This document shows positions 1-10,132 of a stretch of 64,000 nucleotides of DNA, one piece after another; positions within the stretch are counted from its first letter, which is position 1, and every line of letters begins with the position of its first letter. Origin of the DNA: Bigelowiella natans CCMP2755 (taxonomy: Eukaryota; Cercozoa; Chlorarachniophyceae); NCBI GenBank assembly GCA_000320545.1, contig ADNK01000985.1, positions 1 through 64,000 on the forward strand. Direction: 5' to 3'. Position numbers and translations under genes: made by a program. The notes beneath the pieces are model-generated. The model was not told the DNA's origin. It did no database searches and saw nothing but the letters and a program-made list of their open reading frames with translations.

Positions 1-3000
1 TAAGCGGACGTGGGGCCGACAAGGCGAGGGAGCTTGTAAGGTAGAGTCTTTGTAGTTATTTTTCTTTTTCTGGTGCCTTGTAGCATGATGGTTAGTTTTT
101 CTCTGTATGATATAGGGAACAAGAAATCACAGTGTTTCTTGTTGCTAGGTCCTGGTAGAGCCTTAGTAAGTATATCAGCGGGATTGTCCTCCCCAGGTAT
201 TTTGTTTATGCAGATCTGCTTAGTTTGATAGTTATCACGAACATTGTGATATTCTATCCTTATGTTCTTGCCTTTTTGTGTGAATCCAGGCTTGGCTGCA
301 ATGGAGATAGCTGCTTGAGAGTCACAATACACAGGTACAGGTTTCGGTATCTTCATCTTTAACTCCTGTAGTAACTGAGTGACATACACTAACTCTCTGC
401 ATATATCTGATAGTGCTATGTACTCAGCCTCGCCACTGGACATAGCAACGACCTTTTGCTTGTTGCTCTTCCAGACAACAGGTGCGTTGCTTAGCGATAT
501 GAAATATCCTGAGTATGATTTACCCGTTTTCTTGCAGGTTTTCCAGGAGGCATCGACGTAAGCTTTAAGCTCAGGTTTGGACGCTGCTTTAAAGGTAATT
601 CTTTTATCCTTTGTATTGACCAGATACTGCAGTAAGCGTACTGCAGCGATGTAGTGTATAGTTCTAGGATCTTGACTGTAGGAAGCTAGACGAGATAGAG
701 TGTAGCATATGTCTGGTCTAGTAGCCACAGCTGCATACATTGCAGCTCCTATGATGGATCTGTATGCCTTTTGATCCACCTTATCATGCTCCTCGTATTC
801 GTCTAACTTCGATCCTGTTATCATTGGTGTTTTTGCTCTTTTCGTAGGCGTGATATCATACTTCTGGGCGAGTCTGGTGAGGTAGTCTTCCTGCGATATC
901 CAATAGTTTCCCTCATTGTCGCTACCAACTCTTATGCCCAGTGTTTTCTTTAGCTCGCCTTCATCGCGAAACTCAAACTTGTCGCCTATTCGCTTCATGA
1001 CAAAGTCCAGGTCTCTCTTATCTTGATATGCTATGCATATGTCATCCACGAAACATGACAATATGATGATTCTTCCTTGTCTGTGCATTATCATTAGGCA
1101 AGGATCGGAATAAAGCTGGACGAAGCCAATGGCGTTGAGATGCTCGAGCAAGGTAAGGCTGAATATTGCACTTGCTTGTGTCAGCCCATAAATGCTTTTG
1201 TTTACCAGTAGGGCTAGTGGAAGGCCACTGTTGTATAGCCGGATTTCCTCAGGTGTCTTCGGCTTCCACCCTTTAGGTATTTCCATGTGTACTTTACAGT
1301 CCATCTTTCCAGTTAGGAAAGCTGTAAGTATATCTATCCCGTGTAGTTTTAGCTTGAGGATAGATGCTATGGCTAACATTATCCGAAAACTATTTAGGGA
1401 CAACGTCGGGGAATAAGAGAAGAAGAAGTCTTCTCCCGGGATCTGCGTGAACCCTCGCGCGACCAGCCTTGACTTATACCGAATGGTATAGTCTACATTT
1501 ATTTTCTTCTTGAATACCCATTTAGATGTAACTAAATTTGTATCCTTAGGTCGCACTACCAGCGTAAACGTTCCAAGTTTTCGAAGCTGGTGCAGTTCCT
1601 CTTCCGTAGAAGGTATCCAATGCTTCTTATCATCTCCTGTGATTGCATCGTCATACGTCTTAGGAAGGTCCTCGATCTCTTGTACTGATGGAGCTTTTAT
1701 GTTCATCAGGCGGTCGTAATAGCTACCAAGTATTCCGTAACGAATACCAGGTACTCCCCTATTTTCTCTATTCGACCTTCGAGGTTTACTTTTTGCTTTT
1801 GTTTCAGGCCCACCATCCTCTGGCAACTCGTCAGTTGCACTGGATGGTTCGGGGGCGTCCGCGTCGGCAGGACCTTCTGGATAAAGGTACGCCAAAGCCG
1901 AATCACTAACTTTGTTTCTCTTCAGCGAAGGAAACTTAAACACTGTGTGGTACCATTTAGTTACACGGACTCTTCTAATTTTCAGCGTCTTCGTGGCGAC
2001 GAGAAAAGTACCAAATCTATCGTCATATCCCAACATACGTACGTATTCACCTCTAGCACCCATACCACCTGCAGGTCGGAGTTCCTTGTCGATGTGGTTT
2101 ACTCCGATGCATCCCCAGGTAGTTAGATTCTTTAGATTTGGTTGCTCATGGTGCAGTAGTTCTTTAGGCGTTTTTCTACCAGGTGTGCTGCGATGTGAGG
2201 TGACGTTGTGGAGATATGCTGCAGTCTGAGCTGCGTAGGACCAGTATCCGACCGGTAAGCGTGCATGTTCTAACATAGCTCTTGTTTTCGCCATGATAGT
2301 CTGTATGTGACGCTCGGACATTCCATTTTGCTCAGGTGTTCGGGCGGTGCTAGGAACCCATTTTATTCCTTCGGAGGTGAGCCAGCTATGTAGCTTTGCG
2401 CTCATATATTCACCTCCACCATCCGATCTGAATTCGTCTATGCTTCCACAACCTGGAAGCTTTCTGATGTGCTTTAGGAACTGTATGGTTTTCTGCGTAA
2501 CTTCGCTTTTCTTTCTCATGAGCTCCAAGGTAACCCACCTTGTTCCTTCATGTACGAATATTACGAAATACTTGTAACCATCCATGCTGTTAGGCATGGT
2601 CTTTACATCAGAGTGAATTCTATTCCACATCCGGTTTTTCTTGTGGATAACAGGTACACATTTTTGCTTCTTTTTGACAGCATCGTCCTCAATCTTTGCT
2701 TTATTCCGATGCTGTTTCATCCTTTCTTGGGCGCTTGGATCAAAGATCGGAGATCTTTTTGTTTTGGCTACATCACAGGCCTTGCAAAAGATCTTCTTTG
2801 GTATTTTTATCGTCTTGGAATAAGGTAAACCTTCTGTAACTGCATAGGTGTCTCTTATCTTATCCGCTGCGATGTGCCCTAGGATGTTATGTGCGTGCTT
2901 GATTGAAGATGGCTGTTTCATTGGGTAGGATTTAAATCTTTGTGTTTTTGTACTTTTGTTTATTTGTTTATATCTCAAATAAAATAGGCCGTCGTCTTGA

Positions 3001-4442
3001 AAGTCCCCGAACGCGTATTCCTCTCCGTTGGCGGTAATGCTTATTCCTTGTTTTGTTCCTTTGTACTCGCTGCCACTCTTAACTAGTCTGTTTAGAGAAA
3101 TCACATTGCCTGCAGCTTCTTCAGAGTACAAAGCTCCTTGTAGAACAATTTTATGCATCTTTCCTTGCTTGTTTTTCGTAGTTAGTTCGACGTCGCCTGC
3201 ATAATCCACAAAGAATCCTGTCCCATCTTTGCCAACTTCTATGTATCGTGGTTGAATAGGTTTCAACTCGTTGAAGAAGTCGCGGTCGCAGAAGAAGTGG
3301 TTGTTGGCTCCGCTGTCGAGAAGGATCAAAGGCTTATGGTTGTACTTCAGCGTGTGCAGGTAAGAATTGTCGCGTGCCATCTTATTAATGTAAGAGGGTC
3401 TTTGGGAAGGGGAGCCATGATCTATAAAAGAATAGTGTTTTCCTTTGTTCTGCTTGCCTTCGTCTCTCATCTTGTTTCTGCATTCCTTTTCCCAATGTCC
3501 TTTCTTGCCACAGTAATGGCATTTTGTTCTTTTCTTTAAGTTCAAGAAATAGTCTTCTCTCTTTTGCTTCTTGGAATTGTCTTGATATGCTTCGCTGTTG
3601 TATCTGTTCTTTCCTTTGTTGAATTTCCTCTTGTAGGTCTTCAGCTGACCCGTAAGTTCATTTAGCCTTTTCTCCAAGCCATCGTACATCTTCACGTATT
3701 TGTGTTCTGCACTGGTGTGTCCTGCATGTTTCTTTGAAGGTTTCTGCCCGTCATCTAACGATCGGGAGTTCATGTGGGAGCGGATCATGTCCACTGCAGA
3801 GTCGAAGGTAACATCTTTCTTGTTGTTAATGACTGTTACTATAGTCTCGTATTTTTCTCTAGGTACAAGTCCTCGAAGTAGAGTGGTAAGAGCTTGATTG
3901 TCGGAGTATCCTTCGTGCTGTGCTCGAAGTCTTCTGATCGTCGAGTCAAGGTCAGAATGATACTTCGTGAAGTCTCCATTGTACTGACCCATGTTTATAT
4001 CACTTAGCTTCGAATAAAGTTTCCTGACGGCTACAGGATTGGTAGGCTCGTACTTCTCCAGCAAGGCTGCTAAGGTAACTGCTACGTCTTTGGGTTTTCC
4101 TTCGAGTAGATCGAAGAATTTATCAGGAAGGGTAGCAGTGAGGAAGAATCTTCCTCTCTTTCTTTTGTTTATCTTTTCTTGTGATCCTCTTCCTTCGGGT
4201 TTAGGGTTGAGGATGTCGAATTGCTCCTGAGAGAGCTTGAGTACTTCTCGTCGGTGAGCGGGGTCGGTGCGTACATTGACTTCTGTCACCTTTCCTTCTG
4301 TTTCTATGTTGACATTGAAGCATGATTCCAAATCCGCTGCTTCAAAGGCGGACATTAGCTTGTACATGTAGGGCTTGTAGTTGCTACCATCGTACTTGAG
4401 GGTGAAGTTTTTCAGCAGGGAGTCTATCTGCTTTTCTGACAT
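1..4442 (-). CDS. Ty1/copia-type gag-pol polyprotein of an LTR retrotransposon, cut at its last codon by the window edge
   Basis: One continuous frame of 1480 codons reads leftwards from the ATG at 4442-4440 with no stop. It ends in codon GCT followed by TA at bases 2-1, so a TAA or TAG just outside is likely. Domain order is copia (integrase before reverse transcriptase): gag; a CX2CX4HX4C zinc knuckle near 3510-3526; a protease with LDSGA near 3317-3330; an integrase with an HHCC-like finger and core residues in SDV, RSDGGGEY and a TPEQNG-type motif (about 2300-2900); an RVT_2 reverse transcriptase with FVDD at about 1039-1050 (YVDD is usual); RNase H with DASW, SSGEAEY and a final NPADILTKAL segment (about 150-560). 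It encodes the proteins for copying and integrating the element's own RNA. The complete frame suggests a recent insertion. The left LTR is outside, so LTR identity cannot be tested here. Confidence 0.95.
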   Translation of the reverse strand, partial: MSEKQIDSLLKNFTLKYDGSNYKPYMYKLMSAFEAADLESCFNVNIETEGKVTEVNVRTDPAHRREVLKLSQEQFDILNPKPEGRGSQEKINKRKRGRFFLTATLPDKFFDLLEGKPKDVAVTLAALLEKYEPTNPVAVRKLYSKLSDINMGQYNGDFTKYHSDLDSTIRRLRAQHEGYSDNQALTTLLRGLVPREKYETIVTVINNKKDVTFDSAVDMIRSHMNSRSLDDGQKPSKKHAGHTSAEHKYVKMYDGLEKRLNELTGQLKTYKRKFNKGKNRYNSEAYQDNSKKQKREDYFLNLKKRTKCHYCGKKGHWEKECRNKMRDEGKQNKGKHYSFIDHGSPSQRPSYINKMARDNSYLHTLKYNHKPLILLDSGANNHFFCDRDFFNELKPIQPRYIEVGKDGTGFFVDYAGDVELTTKNKQGKMHKIVLQGALYSEEAAGNVISLNRLVKSGSEYKGTKQGISITANGEEYAFGDFQDDGLFYLRYKQINKSTKTQRFKSYPMKQPSSIKHAHNILGHIAADKIRDTYAVTEGLPYSKTIKIPKKIFCKACDVAKTKRSPIFDPSAQERMKQHRNKAKIEDDAVKKKQKCVPVIHKKNRMWNRIHSDVKTMPNSMDGYKYFVIFVHEGTRWVTLELMRKKSEVTQKTIQFLKHIRKLPGCGSIDEFRSDGGGEYMSAKLHSWLTSEGIKWVPSTARTPEQNGMSERHIQTIMAKTRAMLEHARLPVGYWSYAAQTAAYLHNVTSHRSTPGRKTPKELLHHEQPNLKNLTTWGCIGVNHIDKELRPAGGMGARGEYVRMLGYDDRFGTFLVATKTLKIRRVRVTKWYHTVFKFPSLKRNKVSDSALAYLYPEGPADADAPEPSSATDELPEDGGPETKAKSKPRRSNRENRGVPGIRYGILGSYYDRLMNIKAPSVQEIEDLPKTYDDAITGDDKKHWIPSTEEELHQLRKLGTFTLVVRPKDTNLVTSKWVFKKKINVDYTIRYKSRLVARGFTQIPGEDFFFSYSPTLSLNSFRIMLAIASILKLKLHGIDILTAFLTGKMDCKVHMEIPKGWKPKTPEEIRLYNSGLPLALLVNKSIYGLTQASAIFSLTLLEHLNAIGFVQLYSDPCLMIMHRQGRIIILSCFVDDICIAYQDKRDLDFVMKRIGDKFEFRDEGELKKTLGIRVGSDNEGNYWISQEDYLTRLAQKYDITPTKRAKTPMITGSKLDEYEEHDKVDQKAYRSIIGAAMYAAVATRPDICYTLSRLASYSQDPRTIHYIAAVRLLQYLVNTKDKRITFKAASKPELKAYVDASWKTCKKTGKSYSGYFISLSNAPVVWKSNKQKVVAMSSGEAEYIALSDICRELVYVTQLLQELKMKIPKPVPVYCDSQAAISIAAKPGFTQKGKNIRIEYHNVRDNYQTKQICINKIPGEDNPADILTKALPGPSNKKHCDFLFPISYREKLTIMLQGTRKRKITTKTLPYKLPRLVGPTSA

Positions 4443-4778
4443 GTTGTTTCGTTCCTGTTTTCTTTGTTTTCAGTGCTTTGGAGGCTTGACCGAAGATTGG
4501 CTGAGGGAATGCTGTTGTCGCTTTCAGTTCCTTCTTCTGGAAGGATGTAGCTGAAGGGGGGGGGTGGGGGGTTTGCTTGGTTCTTTTCTTTGTTGGTTCT
4601 CTAGCAAGTCCTCTTGAGGCTCATAACCTTTTAGCGGACTAGCGGTAGCTGTTTGGCTTTTGTGCGCGGGACTGTGCTGTTGATGTTGGAAAGTCAACAC
4701 GCGGTCTCGTGTGCTTTTGGATTCTGATGATGACTTGTGACTTGCGCTGCACGCATGTGCGCATTGGGTTCCGGCGCA

Positions 4779-4891
4779 TTCGCGAAGATTCTCGAATCTT
4801 CCAGAATTCTCTCGAATTCTCTCGAGTGTTTCTGGAAGGTTCTCGAAGCTTCCGGAATGTTCTCGAAGATTCTGGAAGTTCTGAGAACTTC
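4779..4891. promoter_or_regulatory. Array of about 20 heat-shock-element pentamers upstream of the copia element
   Basis: TTC and GAA alternate every 5 bp. TTC is at 4779, 4789 and 4799 with GAA at 4784, 4794 and 4804. After a less perfect stretch (GAA at 4814), TTC is at 4830, 4840, 4850, 4860 and 4870 with GAA at 4835, 4845, 4855, 4865 and 4875. GAA at 4885 and TTC at 4889 follow, slightly out of register. This is the nTTCnnGAAn inverted-pentamer pattern bound by heat-shock factor; functional sites usually need three or more pentamers, and here ten run without a break. It sits about 340-450 bp upstream of the copia start codon. That it drives the element is inference. Confidence 0.75.
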
Positions 4892-5075
4892 CATGCGCAT
4901 GTGCGCAGCGCAGCGTGCAGCACGAGTGGACGTGCGCATGCTGCGACAGCTCCTTGATCGTGGGTGGCGCGGCCAGACTCAGAACTTCCATGCGCATGTG
5001 CGCAGCGCAGCGTGCAGCACGAGTGGACGTGCGCATGCTGCGACAGCTCCTTGATCGTGGGTGGCGCGGCCAGAC
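4884..5075. repeat. 97-bp direct tandem duplication
   Basis: The segment from 4884 is repeated from 4981, and the two copies look identical for about 95 bp. Each contains GCGCATGTGCGC-type palindromic words and a GC-rich tail ending GGCGCGGCCAGAC. The duplication lies just beyond the TTC/GAA array, within the presumed LTR or leader. Confidence 0.9.
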
Positions 5076-5110
5076 CGCTGACATAGCAGCCACTGGTTTG
5101 TGCACTGACA

Positions 5111-6485
5111 TTGCGCTGGATTGCTGATCAAGAACACAAAGGATTTGTTGTCAAATCAATCATCACCAAGTCAGGTAGCCACTGGAGATTTTCGAGAGAC
5201 ATTTCAGTCCCACAGCATGAGCATGAGACTTGCATGTTGTGCATGTCAAGCACAAACTTTGCGAACGACTGCGTTTTGGGGCTGCGACGCATCTTTTCGA
5301 ACAAAAAACGATCAAGGCAGAGGCAAGCTAGCTGTGCCATGTCCTCGTGTGCAAAACCTTCCCTTCGCGCAACAATGAGTCGTTGATGACCCACATCGTT
5401 GAGCTCCACCCTCCCACAGGAACAGCAAGTTGTCGCGGCAGACATGTGCAGCAGCAGGGAACGGTGATGAATGGACTTCTTCATGGTGAATTCAGAACAA
5501 AAACGGAAGAGGAGATTCCCAATCAACAAACCGCAGGAAAAGCAGTTGTTTGATGGCTCATTGACACATGATCCAATTCCTCAAATTTCAAGAGAGGTGA
5601 AAAACAGAGGGAAACGGAACGGTGTGATGTCTCATTCTGATCACAATGAAAGGCAACAAATGAAATGTGGCGAAATGTTGAAGTGTCATCAATGCCATTT
5701 GCATTGCAGGAAAGTGAGATGGCATGTTTTCATGATGCCACATGGCCGAACGAATTTTGAAAATTTTGCAAATAAATCCATGGTCTGTTCAAGAAAAATG
5801 AAACACACACGTAGCAACCTGACTGCGAATTGATCAAAAAGCATTGGTGGTGCTCGATTTGCATGACAGTGAGCAACCCATCTAGCCATGAAATGATGTC
5901 CACGTGAACTTGCATTCACCTGTCATGCTAGCATGCCAGCATGGATGTTCTCTCAGAAGGGTGAGAAACATGGACGATTTCAAACATGGCATCTAAATGA
6001 ACCGACACTGTAGTTCAATCTGGTGTCCAATCTGACGAACAGCCAGCAGCACAATCTGAGAGTAGTTCAGGAACTCACTTGCGCAATGTGACCCAACCCG
6101 TGTTCAACCGAGGAGTTGTACCATCCACGCCAGCAGCACACTCCGAGAGTATGGCGTTTTTGGGTACCGCAACAACTTGCTAGATTTGCTATGCAAGCTA
6201 GCTAGCATGCTTCACACGCTAGTAGCTAGCTAGCACGGTCATTTGCACAATCATGACTACACACGCATGTTAGTTGTGTGTGATGATTTTTTCATGATGT
6301 ACTGCTTTGCGACCAAGATGTACACATTCTTCCGGCTTGCAGACAGAGTTCGAGAGCGCTCAATTTCACTGAGATAAATGTAATTTGTTTTCAACATTGT
6401 TTCCTAGCTAGCTAGCGATTCCCTCTAGCCCTTTATGTAGCAAATTTGCCTGCAGCATCTTTCAAGTCCAACTGCTACAACCTAG
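5111..6485. other. No supported gene
   Basis: The open frames here (longest about 130 codons) show no family I recognise and no convincing splice structure. The left part resembles the GC-richer sequence next to the copia element. From about 6180 to 6495 palindromic GCTAGC/CTAGCTAG words are frequent. It may be element-derived debris or ordinary intergenic DNA. Confidence 0.5.
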
Positions 6486-7807
6486 CTAGCTAGTATGACG
6501 ATCAATCTTCAAAATTTTAATCTTTCCACCACCTGCAAATTTTGGATGGTGAAGCTCACTATTTATTTCTTTCCACCTCATATCTAATTTTCGTAACTCA
6601 GCAAAGAATTTTGCATCACTTGCTTTACTTCGGGTTTGATGTGACAAAATAATGCAGGTTTCTCTTTTGTGGTTCGTTTCCTTTCTCCTCTTCGAAGAAG
6701 ACAGAATGTAGTCGAGAGTTTGTACTAAAGGCTGGATTAGCCATTCCACCCATATGACATCAGAAGCTACTACAAAATCTAAATCTGCAAATGGGATATT
6801 TTTAGCCGATTTCTTTGGGTTTTTCCAGTCGAGCTCCTAATAAATTAAATTATGAAGAGGAGGAGGCAATTAAGCAAACCTTACCGATGTAGATTGTAAG
6901 GCATTCATTCATATCATATTTCACATACTCCCCTATACCTCCACATGAAGCGTTCCTCCAGCGTTCTTAATGGCATCGCTGTTTCTACGTGCGTTGATGC
7001 GTAGATTTTTGAGGCTATATTCCAAGTCTGTGGCCCACACCTCAGCACCTCGAAGGAAAATGACAGGAAGGTATAGTTAGTACTTCCATCTTATTTCCTT
7101 CTGAATCTATTTTAAAGCTAAGAAGCTGCCAGCTTAAAATTTATGATAATACCCAAACATGCAGCAGAAATAGCGACAAGTCCTGTTCCAGATCCTAGCT
7201 CAAGGATTTTCGAACCTAGTGTTAATATTATTAATTTTTAAGAAGAGGAGGTACTTCGGTCATTATCCGCCCTCCTCATATTCAACGCAACTGACTCAAC
7301 ATCACAAAATTTCAAAGAGATTCATCCACCCAGCTATAATACCCTTTATTTCTTCGTTTTTCTGAAATGAATGCTCCAGGTATTTTCCTAGGACAACAGA
7401 TCTTTTTCCAAGCAGTAAGTAAGTAAGTAAGTAAGTAGTACCAGCAGAAAAAACATTGGACACTGTGCAGGATCAAAGACGGATGAACAGCATCCACTGG
7501 ATATCATTACATCATCAGTATTGGTAGTGGTTGTTATCTTTTCATAAGAAATACTCCCCTCACAAAATTCAGCATAATATCGGCTACCCGTCCCAAATCA
7601 CCAAGCCCGTGCCATCGTGCCCTGAATTAGCTACTTCCTCAATGATTATTCCAGTATCATGGATAGTGAATTCCCCTTTGGAGAAGTTTAAAGGAAACAT
7701 CTTCCATGGTAGAGCAAGCATTACGTGCTCCGAATTCTCTGCAACACAAAATAATAAATATTACACGCACACGCGCACGCACATTATATACTATATACAT
7801 AATATGT

Positions 7808-7843
<36 letters not shown>

Positions 7844-7850
7844 GCGTGCG

Positions 7851-7899
<49 letters not shown>

Positions 7900-8601
7900 A
7901 TGTGTGTGTGTGTGTGTAAGTGTGCGTTTCGAAGAAACATTTTTTTTCCTATTGTCAATTCTCTCAAGAATATCACTTTTTTAGGGTATCGATTTATCGA
8001 TCGAAGTCTAGTTTCCTGCATTTTACCTTCTCTCCTACATTTTTCACGGTTTTTTATTCGTTCCAAAATCCTTTCTCTCCTTAGCATCTTTGCGTCTCTC
8101 TCTAACGTATAAGTCATAGTTGCAATTAAAGAAACAAACTTTGAAGTCGGCAACTGGACATTAAAGTTGCACTTTGATCTTAACCTCCACAAAATAACGA
8201 TATTTAGCTCATACAATAGCAGAGTTAGAACCTTGAATTGTTCTTCTCTTCGTATTCTTCTCGTGTTCACATTTGTCGCTGCAAATCTCATCGTTGGATG
8301 TTTCGGGGTTGAGGGACGTGTGATACAGGCACTCGTCGTCTGAAGAAGCAATGGTGGTGGTGGTGGTGGTAGTGCCACAATCCATACTATGATGGTTTGT
8401 GGAGGAGAGAAATGGGAGAGGATGGAGGGGAGTCGAGAAGGGTTTTGCTTCAATTACACTAATACTGAATGTTGCAACCAAGATGACTATAAAGGAGGAA
8501 ATCCCTGCTGTGGTAGCTACAGCTGCTGCCGGGGAGGAGGAAGAATAGCGACAAGTGTTAGAATCTCGTTTTGGATGGATAACGGGGGATTCACGCCTCA
8601 T
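6486..8601 (-). CDS. METTL21-family (Methyltransf_16) protein-lysine methyltransferase with N-terminal hydrophobic segment, 6 exons
   Basis: Exons (high to low): 8601-8232, 7738-7588, 7401-7343, 7215-7153, 7048-6939, 6836-6486. All junctions are GT-AG, phases agree, and the total is 1104 nt (367 residues). The C-terminal two thirds match seven-beta-strand lysine methyltransferases: a GTG/VIWDG element before a KYLEH helix, SAM motif I (LELGSGTGL, about 198-206), an acidic loop (TDLEY), and the signature VVASDVIW (about 273-280) followed by LSHQTRSK. The family uses S-adenosylmethionine to methylate lysines of chaperones and translation factors; the substrate here cannot be told. The first exon adds about 120 residues with a hydrophobic stretch at about 32-51, like a signal peptide or signal anchor, which is unusual in this mostly cytosolic family. 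An exact TACTAAC branch-site word lies in the intron between the fourth and fifth exons. Confidence 0.88.
7808..7918. repeat. Compound microsatellite (AT)n-(CT)n-(GT)n
   Basis: An AT tract at about 7808-7836 is followed by a CT tract (about 7855-7882) and a GT tract (about 7883-7917). It lies in the first intron of the METTL21-like gene and produces long low-complexity open frames of Leu/Ser, Cys/Val or Thr/His that are not genes. Confidence 0.95.
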
Positions 8602-9039
8602 TTGGGCGTCATTATGATGTTCTTAGAAGCACTGGAATGATGTTACTAGTGATGATGGATCCACAACTTGATGATGAGGAGGAGGATGGATGGATGGATA
8701 CATGTGAGAGCACACGTGCCTGCGACTCAGCCGAATGCACGAACTGCCATAGCAGCAATAATGCCTTTCATTCTGGCCGATTTTGCCACTTTAGGGATGA
8801 CGCGAGTCAAGAATTAACTATGTTTTCATTTCTTCGGCTTGTCTAAGGTCCTTATCATGACCTGAATCTGTTATAAGGTTCGGAACGTGTTAGTTGTTCT
8901 AGTCGCATCCTCGAGTTCCCTGCTCGGAATGTAAAAACCAAGAACGAAGCCATGCTATACCAAATATATCTAAGAAAAATAGTCCTGCTCCTACTACAAG
9001 TACAACAACAACAACAAAGCAATTGTCCCGACAAAGTTG
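8602..9039. promoter_or_regulatory. Divergent intergenic region between the methyltransferase and ankyrin genes
   Basis: The start codons of the two genes point away from each other across about 440 bp, so both promoters should lie here. The region has short GATG/GGA repeats near 8670-8700 and a CAACAACA run just before the ankyrin ATG. No TATA box or known factor site stands out. Confidence 0.4.
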
Positions 9040-10132
9040 ATGATGTCGAAGAGACGCAAGGTGAGCGATGATCCTGTGAAGGAAGAAAAGGAGGAGGAAG
9101 AAGACTCTCTCACGATTGCTGCTGCCAGCGGTACTACTGCAATCAACCTCAAGCATATGCAATTTTAATCCAGTACCACATCTCTGTTTAGAGGTTTGTG
9201 CTGGCCAGTTAACCCCAATGCCGTCTGATATTTTTTGTTCCGTGTAATAACAAACATCAGGGGACCTTGAGCATGTGCGGTACCTTATTGAGAGAACCAA
9301 TGCAAATGTGGAAGGTAGAGGAGTCAATGGTATGACGCCTCTCATTTGCGCGGTTAATAGCGGTAAATTTAAAGTCGTCGAGTACTTGGTAGAAAAGGCG
9401 TACGCAAACGTAGATGCACGGGATAGATGTGGAGACACGCCTATCACTTATGCTTCGACCAGAGGTGATAGTGACATGGTGCGATATCTAGTTGAGGAAG
9501 GTGGAGCACACATCGACTACATTTCATTCAATAGAGCGGCCTCAATGGGCAATTTGGAGGTGGTAAACGTCATGATCGAAAATGGTGCTGTTCCTGCCGC
9601 TGCACCACTCCTCTCTGCTGCAAGAGAGGGTCATCTAAAGATGGTACGGTGTCTTGTCGAAAATGCAGATGCAAAGGTAGAGGCCAGGGCATTTAGCGGA
9701 GACACACCACTTCACTGTGCTGCTTTCGGAAATCATCCTGAGATCGTCCGCTATCTGATAGAAGAGGCCAAAGCGAAGATCGAGCCCAAGAACAAGCAAG
9801 GACATACCGCATTTATGGTAGCTGCCCTGCATGGTAGTGTCAAAGTTATACGGTACCTTGTCAAAAATACTCGATTTAAGAATACAGTGGATATTCCTGA
9901 AGGTTTCTTCGAGAATAAAATGACACCGCTTTTTGTAGCTGCAGTCAATCGTCATTTAGACTTAGTGCGCTGTCTTGTTGAAGAGGCGCATGCATCAGTG
10001 AATACTAAACTAATCGAACGGATAAGCAATTTTTCTGGTACATCCATACCAGATAGAGGCATCATTTGCTACAACCGCAATTTGGAACGCCATCAAGTTA
10101 TCCGCTACCTGCAAATGACCCGGGTGATGTGA
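9040..10132 (+). CDS. Ankyrin-repeat protein, 2 exons
   Basis: Exon 1 is 9040-9130, beginning with two ATG codons and encoding a short Lys/Glu-rich head that ends in TIAAAS. Exon 2 is 9261-10132. The join (G|GT ... CAG|GG) restores the first repeat as AAASGDLEHVRYLIE. The 320-residue product is almost entirely ankyrin repeats of about 33-36 residues, with helix signatures such as GDTPLHCAAFGNHPEIVRYL and MTPLFVAAVNRHLDLVRCL. Ankyrin repeats bind other proteins; no catalytic domain is present, so the partner is unknown. The final repeat is degenerate and the protein stops at residues QMTRVM. Confidence 0.85.

Larger units (their letters stand above)
4443..5110 (-). mobile_element. Presumed 5' leader and LTR of the copia element
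   Basis: This stretch lies directly upstream of the gag-pol start, where the leader, primer-binding site and 5' LTR should be. I could not fix the LTR ends or the primer-binding site because the other LTR is outside the window. It contains a G-run at about 4557-4570, the TTC/GAA array and the 97-bp duplication listed separately. The open frames here are low-complexity shadows. The right boundary is a guess, set where the duplication ends. Confidence 0.5.

Noticed and set aside
379-2828. Short plus-strand open frames across the left end
   Set aside because: They lie opposite the continuous copia frame on the minus strand and have no domain content.
4884-5075. Possible CRISPR-like direct repeats
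   Set aside because: Only two adjacent 97-bp copies without spacers, in a eukaryotic genome.
4524-5111. A 195-codon minus-strand frame and overlapping frames
   Set aside because: The translation just reads the TTC/GAA array and the 97-bp duplication; there is no protein family, and the repeats are better explained as regulatory DNA.
7204-7216. B-box-like GGTTCGAAAATCC on the minus strand as a tRNA gene
   Set aside because: The spacing does not fit the B-box consensus, no cloverleaf was found, and the sequence is the start of a METTL21-like coding exon.
7531-8112. 193-codon plus-strand frame with Ile/Tyr and Ser/Leu/Cys/Val runs
   Set aside because: It is a reading of the AT-CT-GT microsatellite and is antisense to the METTL21-like gene. 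Similar frames at 11539-11758, 12275-12730, 13379-13807, 23615-23992, 29784-29984 and 51742-52119 were dropped for the same reason.
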